Of a stretch of DNA of 64,000 bases, positions 60,862 to 64,000 are shown one piece after another. The translations under genes were made by a program, and so were the position numbers. Source of the stretch: Streptomyces sclerotialus (GTDB lineage: Bacteria; Actinomycetota; Actinomycetes; Streptomycetales; Streptomycetaceae); assembly GCF_040907265.1 (NCBI RefSeq), contig NZ_JBFOHP010000002.1, forward strand, positions 4,402,001-4,466,000. Reading direction: 5' to 3'. Below the pieces are notes generated by a model that made no database searches, had not been told where the DNA came from, and was given only the letters and a program-made list of their open reading frames with translations. Position 1 is the first letter of the stretch. Every line of letters starts with the position of its first letter.

Positions 60862-60898
60862 GAAGCCGGGACCCGCACCTCGGTGCGGTCCCGGCTTC
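60862..60898 (-). terminator. terminator of the cold-shock gene
   Basis: GAAGCCGGGACC pairs with GGTCCCGGCTTC, extended by CGCACC/GGTGCG with a small bulge. It lies 17 nt after the stop of the minus-strand cold-shock gene. Confidence 0.8.
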
Positions 60899-60914
60899 GC
60901 CGTGCGCGTCGGCG

Positions 60915-61118
60915 TCAGGCGGGGAGGATGTTCTCCGCCTGCAGGCCCTTCTGGCCCTGCGTGACGTCGAAGGTCACCTGCTGGCCTTCCTGCAGCTCGC
61001 GGAAGCCCTGGGTGGCGATGTTCGAGTAGTGGGCGAAGACGTCGGCGCCGCCGCCGTCCTGCTGGATGAAGCCGAAGCCCTTCTCCGCGTTGAACCACTT
61101 CACGGTACCGGTGGCCAT
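60915..61118 (-). CDS. cold-shock protein, CspA family
   Basis: A 67-residue single-stranded nucleic acid-binding protein from ATG 61118, with AAGGAG 7 nt upstream. [20 protein letters not shown] carries RNP1 (KGFGFI); DVFAHYSNI is RNP2. It ends [11 protein letters not shown] long inverted repeat lies 91-143 nt upstream of the start. Family length is normal. The many Streptomyces paralogs make a finer name unsafe. Confidence 0.96.
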   Translation of the reverse strand: MATGTVKWFNAEKGFGFIQQDGGGADVFAHYSNIATQGFRELQEGQQVTFDVTQGQKGLQAENILPA

Positions 61119-61208
61119 GTCATATCTCCTTCGGGTGCAGTGCCCGGAGCCCACACTGCGCGGGCTCCGCGTCGCCGCGATGATGCCCCGCCCGGAAACA
61201 TGCCGGAG

Positions 61209-61261
61209 AAATACAAAAGTGCTCCCGCCGTACTGGGACGGCGAGGGCACTTGAAGTATTT
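61209..61261 (-). promoter_or_regulatory. 53-nt imperfect inverted repeat in the cold-shock leader
   Basis: AAATAC pairs with GTATTT at the outside, AAGTGC with GCACTT next, and CGCCGT with ACGGCG at the centre, with small bulges. It lies 91-143 nt upstream of the cold-shock start. It may be a temperature-responsive leader structure, an attenuator, or a terminator of the upstream gene. Confidence 0.5.
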
Positions 61262-61406
61262 GGGAACCACAACTGCAACTGCCGGCAACCGTAGCACGGG
61301 GGTTCCGCCGGAGCCCGGAAATATTGCCGGAATTCTCGGCGGCAGGCTCGAAATCCCGGCCGCCGCGTCGAACATTTCTGCCCCCGTGCTGCTTTCCGGG
61401 AAGCGG

Positions 61407-61697
61407 TCAGCCCGGCTGCTCCTCGGGCCTGGCGGGCTGCTCCTCGGGTGTACTGCGTCGGGCGCCCGCCTCGCCGGCCGGCCCGTCCGGCAGGGACCGG
61501 AGCATGTGGGCCATCGCCTCGAGGCTCTGTGCGGCGCCCGCACCGCCACAGGTCAGGGAGGCGATGAGGTTGCCGAGCAGACCTGACCGGTCAGCGACGA
61601 TCCGGACTCGGCCGACCTCGACGACGAGTCCCAGCAGATCCAGCCGCAGACCCTGCGGAATGTCGAGTACGACACAATCTCCAGGCGGTGTTGTCAT
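61407..61697 (-). CDS. small protein with the LDLLGL-LLGNL motif
   Basis: A 96-residue protein from ATG 61697 (AGGGGGAA upstream). The core is LRLDLLGLVVEVGRVRIVAD followed by SGLLGNLIASLTC. This motif occurs at the C-terminus of many secreted proteins of unknown role in actinobacteria and archaea, where it reads LLGNLLC. The remainder is helical and charged (AAQSLEAMAHMLRSLPDG, then Pro/Glu-rich). There is no signal peptide. Function unknown. Confidence 0.7.
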   Translation of the reverse strand: MTTPPGDCVVLDIPQGLRLDLLGLVVEVGRVRIVADRSGLLGNLIASLTCGGAGAAQSLEAMAHMLRSLPDGPAGEAGARRSTPEEQPARPEEQPG

Positions 61698-62312
61698 CCT
61701 GAGTTCCCCCTCTGAACGACCGACCGGGCCCCGGTTCGCCCGGGGTGTGTGCCCCATACCCGCCCGGAAGCGCGCAAGCCCACGCCGCTCCGAAGACGCA
61801 GACTGCCTTCCGGTAGCGGCTTCCGGGACGGGCGGCGTCGCCCGTTCCCTGCGGCGTGCCCGTGTGCCGGTACCTCTCTTCGGGCCCGGCGCCGCTCACC
61901 AGCGGGTTCGGCGGCCTGCCCGCTGCCGGCGCGCCCGCTGACCCCGGAACGACGCGCACGAACGACCGCATCTTCTTCGGGCCGCAGCGTCCACACCGGA
62001 GTACAGCGCCCTGCCCGGTGCCCCTGGTGCGGTGTCGGCTCTCTCGTGGGACGGCGGTCCGGGGAGACGGTGCGGACACGTGCCCGGTGCACGGACGGCA
62101 CCGGGCCGAGGGCCGTGCTGCCGTGCGCGGTCCGCTGCGGCGGCACCGGGTAGCTGTCGGCTCAACCACCCGGCGCCTACATTTCGGTGGTTCTGCAGCA
62201 TCACCGAAACGCCCTGGCTGCGTGCCCCGGGAGCAACGCGCCAAACGCCACTTCGGGAGCGGACCGGCGGGCCGGGAACATCGCGGCGGGCCGGGAACGT
62301 CGCCATGAACGT
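61698..62312. other. intergenic region, no gene seen
   Basis: About 615 bases between the small LLGNL protein gene and the terminator of tRNA-Ser(GGA). Open frames occur on both strands, but all have poor codon bias and no credible start signal. It could hold a small RNA or decayed gene; nothing specific is visible. Confidence 0.45.
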
Positions 62313-62346
62313 CGAAGGGCCCCACCGCGAACGGTGGGGCCCTTCG
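62313..62346 (-). terminator. terminator of tRNA-Ser(GGA)
   Basis: CGAAGGGCCCCACCG and CGGTGGGGCCCTTCG are perfect 15-bp arms with a 4-nt loop, lying 20 nt after the tRNA on the minus strand. Confidence 0.82.
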
Positions 62347-62366
62347 ATGCGTGCCCGGTGAGGCAC

Positions 62367-62454
62367 TGGCGGAGGATACGAGATTCGAACTCGTGAGGGG
62401 TTGCCCCCAACACGCTTTCCAAGCGTGCGCCCTAGGCCTCTAGGCGAATCCTCC
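62367..62454 (-). tRNA. tRNA-Ser (anticodon GGA)
   Basis: A class II tRNA on the minus strand: acceptor GGAGGAT/ATCCTCC, anticodon loop TTGGAAA with GGA (reads TCC and TCT), long variable arm, T-loop GTTCGAATC. CCA is encoded (62367-62369), unlike the other tRNAs of this window. Confidence 0.97.
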
Positions 62455-62577
62455 GCGGAAGACATTACATGACGTGGGGGAGTGCTCGCGAACTCGATCC
62501 CCGGGTGGTGATCGGCCGGGGGTCCGGGTGGGGGGTGAGGGTCGTTTCCGGGGTGCCGGATCAGGTACTGTGGGCGC

Positions 62578-62664
62578 AGCCCCTCACGTGGCGCTATCTG
62601 ACTGAACTCCCCCAGGGCCGGAAGGCAGCAAGGGTAGGTCGGCTCTGGCGGGTGCGTGGGGGGC
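62578..62664 (+). ncRNA. ffs: signal recognition particle RNA (4.5S-like, small type)
   Basis: The conserved domain IV appears as GGCCGGAAGGCAGCAAGGG and TAGGTCGGCTCTGG, with the outer helix formed by CCCCTCACG and CGTGGGGGG. A -10-like TACTGT lies at 62569-62574 ahead of the likely 5-prime end; both ends are estimates within a few bases. It lies directly upstream of dnaX, as in other streptomycetes. Confidence 0.93.
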
Positions 62665-62750
62665 GTTCGCGTTTCCGGGGCGGCTGGTCCCTGCCCGCCG
62701 GGTTCCGTCGGCGGGGCCCGTTGTCGGTGCGGGCCGATATCGTCGTATGC

Positions 62751-64000
62751 GTGTCATCCCTTGCGCTGTACCGCCGCTACCGCCCCGAGACCTTCGCCGA
62801 GGTCATCGGGCAAGAGCACGTGACCGACCCGCTGCAGCAGGCCCTGCGGAACAACCGCGTCAACCACGCGTATCTCTTCAGCGGACCGCGCGGCTGCGGC
62901 AAGACGACCAGCGCGCGGATCCTGGCGCGCTGCCTCAACTGTGAGCAAGGTCCCACTCCGACGCCGTGCGGGGAGTGCCAGAGCTGTGTCGATCTCGCCC
63001 GTAACGGGCGGGGGTCGATCGATGTCATCGAGATCGACGCCGCGTCGCACGGTGGTGTGGACGACGCGCGTGAGCTGCGCGAGAAGGCCTTCTTCGGGCC
63101 CGCGAGCAGCCGGTACAAGATCTACATCATCGACGAGGCCCACATGGTCACCTCGGCGGGCTTCAACGCCCTGCTGAAGGTGGTCGAGGAGCCGCCGGAG
63201 CATCTGAAGTTCATCTTCGCGACCACCGAGCCCGAGAAGGTCATCGGGACGATCCGGTCGCGTACGCACCACTACCCGTTCCGGCTGGTGCCGCCGGGGA
63301 CGCTGCGGGACTACCTGGGCGAGGTGTGCGGCCGGGAGGACATCCCGGTCGAGGAGGGTGTGCTCCCGCTGGTCGTGCGGGCCGGTGCCGGGTCGGTGCG
63401 TGACTCGATGTCGGTGATGGACCAGCTGCTGGCGGGGGCCGGTGCCGACGGTGTGACATACGCCATGGCCACGGCTCTGCTCGGCTATACGGACGGGTCG
63501 CTGCTCGACTCGATCGTGGAGGCGTTCGCCTCGGGCGACGGGGCGGCGGCCTTCGAGGTCGTCGACCGGGTGATCGAGGGCGGGAACGATCCGCGGCGGT
63601 TCGTTGCCGACCTGCTGGAGCGGCTGCGCGACCTGGTGATCCTGGCGGCGGTGCCGGACGCGGCGGAGAAGGGGCTGATCGACGCCCCGGCCGATGTCGT
63701 GGAGCGGATGGAGGCCCAGGCGTCCGTCTTCGGCGCGGCGGAGCTCAGCCGCGCGGCCGATCTGGTCAATTCCGGGCTGACGGAGATGCGCGGGGCGACC
63801 TCGCCGCGGCTCCAGCTGGAGCTGATCTGTGCGCGGGTGCTGCTGCCCGCCGCGTACGACGACGAGCGTTCGGTGCAGGCGCGGCTGGACCGCCTGGAGC
63901 GCGGCGTCGGGGTGGCGGCGCTCGGCGGCGGCATGCCGGATGGCGCTCCCGGAGCGGCCGGAATGCCGGTCGTGCAGTCCGGCGGCGAGCCCGCTGCGGG
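62751..64000 (+). CDS. dnaX: DNA polymerase III subunit gamma/tau, C-terminus off the right edge
   Basis: Clamp-loader ATPase; 416 codons are visible from GTG 62751, which has no ribosome site and may be near-leaderless. ALYRRYRPETFAEVIGQEHV is the DnaX start, Walker A GPRGCGKTTSARIL (about 45-57), zinc Cys cluster CLNCEQGPTPTPCGECQSC, Walker B IYIIDEAHM, and the SRT Arg finger in GTIRSRTHHYPF. AAA domain II and domain III (RRFVADLLERLRDLVILAAV) follow. The Pro/Gly-rich tau extension begins near the edge. Confidence 0.97.
   Translation, partial: MSSLALYRRYRPETFAEVIGQEHVTDPLQQALRNNRVNHAYLFSGPRGCGKTTSARILARCLNCEQGPTPTPCGECQSCVDLARNGRGSIDVIEIDAASHGGVDDARELREKAFFGPASSRYKIYIIDEAHMVTSAGFNALLKVVEEPPEHLKFIFATTEPEKVIGTIRSRTHHYPFRLVPPGTLRDYLGEVCGREDIPVEEGVLPLVVRAGAGSVRDSMSVMDQLLAGAGADGVTYAMATALLGYTDGSLLDSIVEAFASGDGAAAFEVVDRVIEGGNDPRRFVADLLERLRDLVILAAVPDAAEKGLIDAPADVVERMEAQASVFGAAELSRAADLVNSGLTEMRGATSPRLQLELICARVLLPAAYDDERSVQARLDRLERGVGVAALGGGMPDGAPGAAGMPVVQSGGEPAA

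Overview
The window is GC-rich with strong G/C third-position bias, 4-nt ATGA/GTGA gene overlaps, many GTG starts, SigF/SigN-type sigma factors and a subtilisin-inhibitor gene. Together these point to a Streptomyces chromosome (or a very close relative). Gene order around sigN-sigF-tadA-upp and SRP RNA-dnaX looks like the conserved core of the chromosome rather than an arm.

Left part (1-18 kb). A very large PAS/receiver protein runs off the left edge on the minus strand and looks like a degenerate hybrid kinase. A secreted SSI-type protease inhibitor follows, then a tRNA-Ser(GCT) and a duplicated tRNA-Arg(ACG) unit, each with its own terminator. Next come a flavodoxin-fold quinone reductase divergent from a DJ-1/AraC regulator, a DUF2797 protein, an amidohydrolase remnant, a four-gene operon (response regulator, histidine kinase, GT2-GtrA, GT39) that probably glycosylates an extracytoplasmic target, and an MFS pump with a TetR regulator.

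Middle part (18-42 kb). A MarR-MFS operon has two copies of a 13-bp palindromic operator. The MFS protein carries three carboxypeptidase-regulatory-like domains, and the adjacent YceI protein carries a fourth. An accessory patch (22.8-25.5 kb) holds small Streptomyces-type proteins, two HTH-only GntR genes plus a third killed by two amber codons, and a toxin-antitoxin-like pair. Sigma factors sigF and sigN, a Dabb protein, tRNA-Ser(CGA), tadA with its partner, upp, a LytR_C protein, an alcohol dehydrogenase divergent from an XRE regulator, a cobalamin riboswitch ahead of a Ni/Co transporter, a HhH-GPD protein, an ascorbate-type PTS pair and a SpoIIE-type phosphatase follow.

Metal-responsive candidate cluster (44.2-58.1 kb). 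A near-perfect 21-bp palindrome resembling a Zur box sits between a secreted peptidase-GNAT pair (minus) and a tightly coupled plus-strand operon. The operon encodes an ATP-grasp ligase, a DUF364 heavy-metal-chelation-type protein, a cysteine-synthase-like PLP enzyme, an enolase-superfamily epimerase, an MFS exporter, a methyltransferase and a complete Opp/Nik-type ABC importer. The logic of an MFS exporter plus a Nik/Opp importer under metal control parallels staphylopine-type metallophore systems, but the biosynthetic genes differ. I consider it the best candidate for an undescribed system here, probably a small peptide-like metallophore. The product and metal are inferred, not shown.

Right end (58-64 kb). 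A methyltransferase overlaps the last ABC gene on the opposite strand. It is followed by a MocR/PdxR-type regulator with a 7-bp repeat array in its promoter, a cold-shock protein with a long hairpin leader, a small LLGNL-motif protein, tRNA-Ser(GGA), the SRP RNA, and dnaX running off the right edge.
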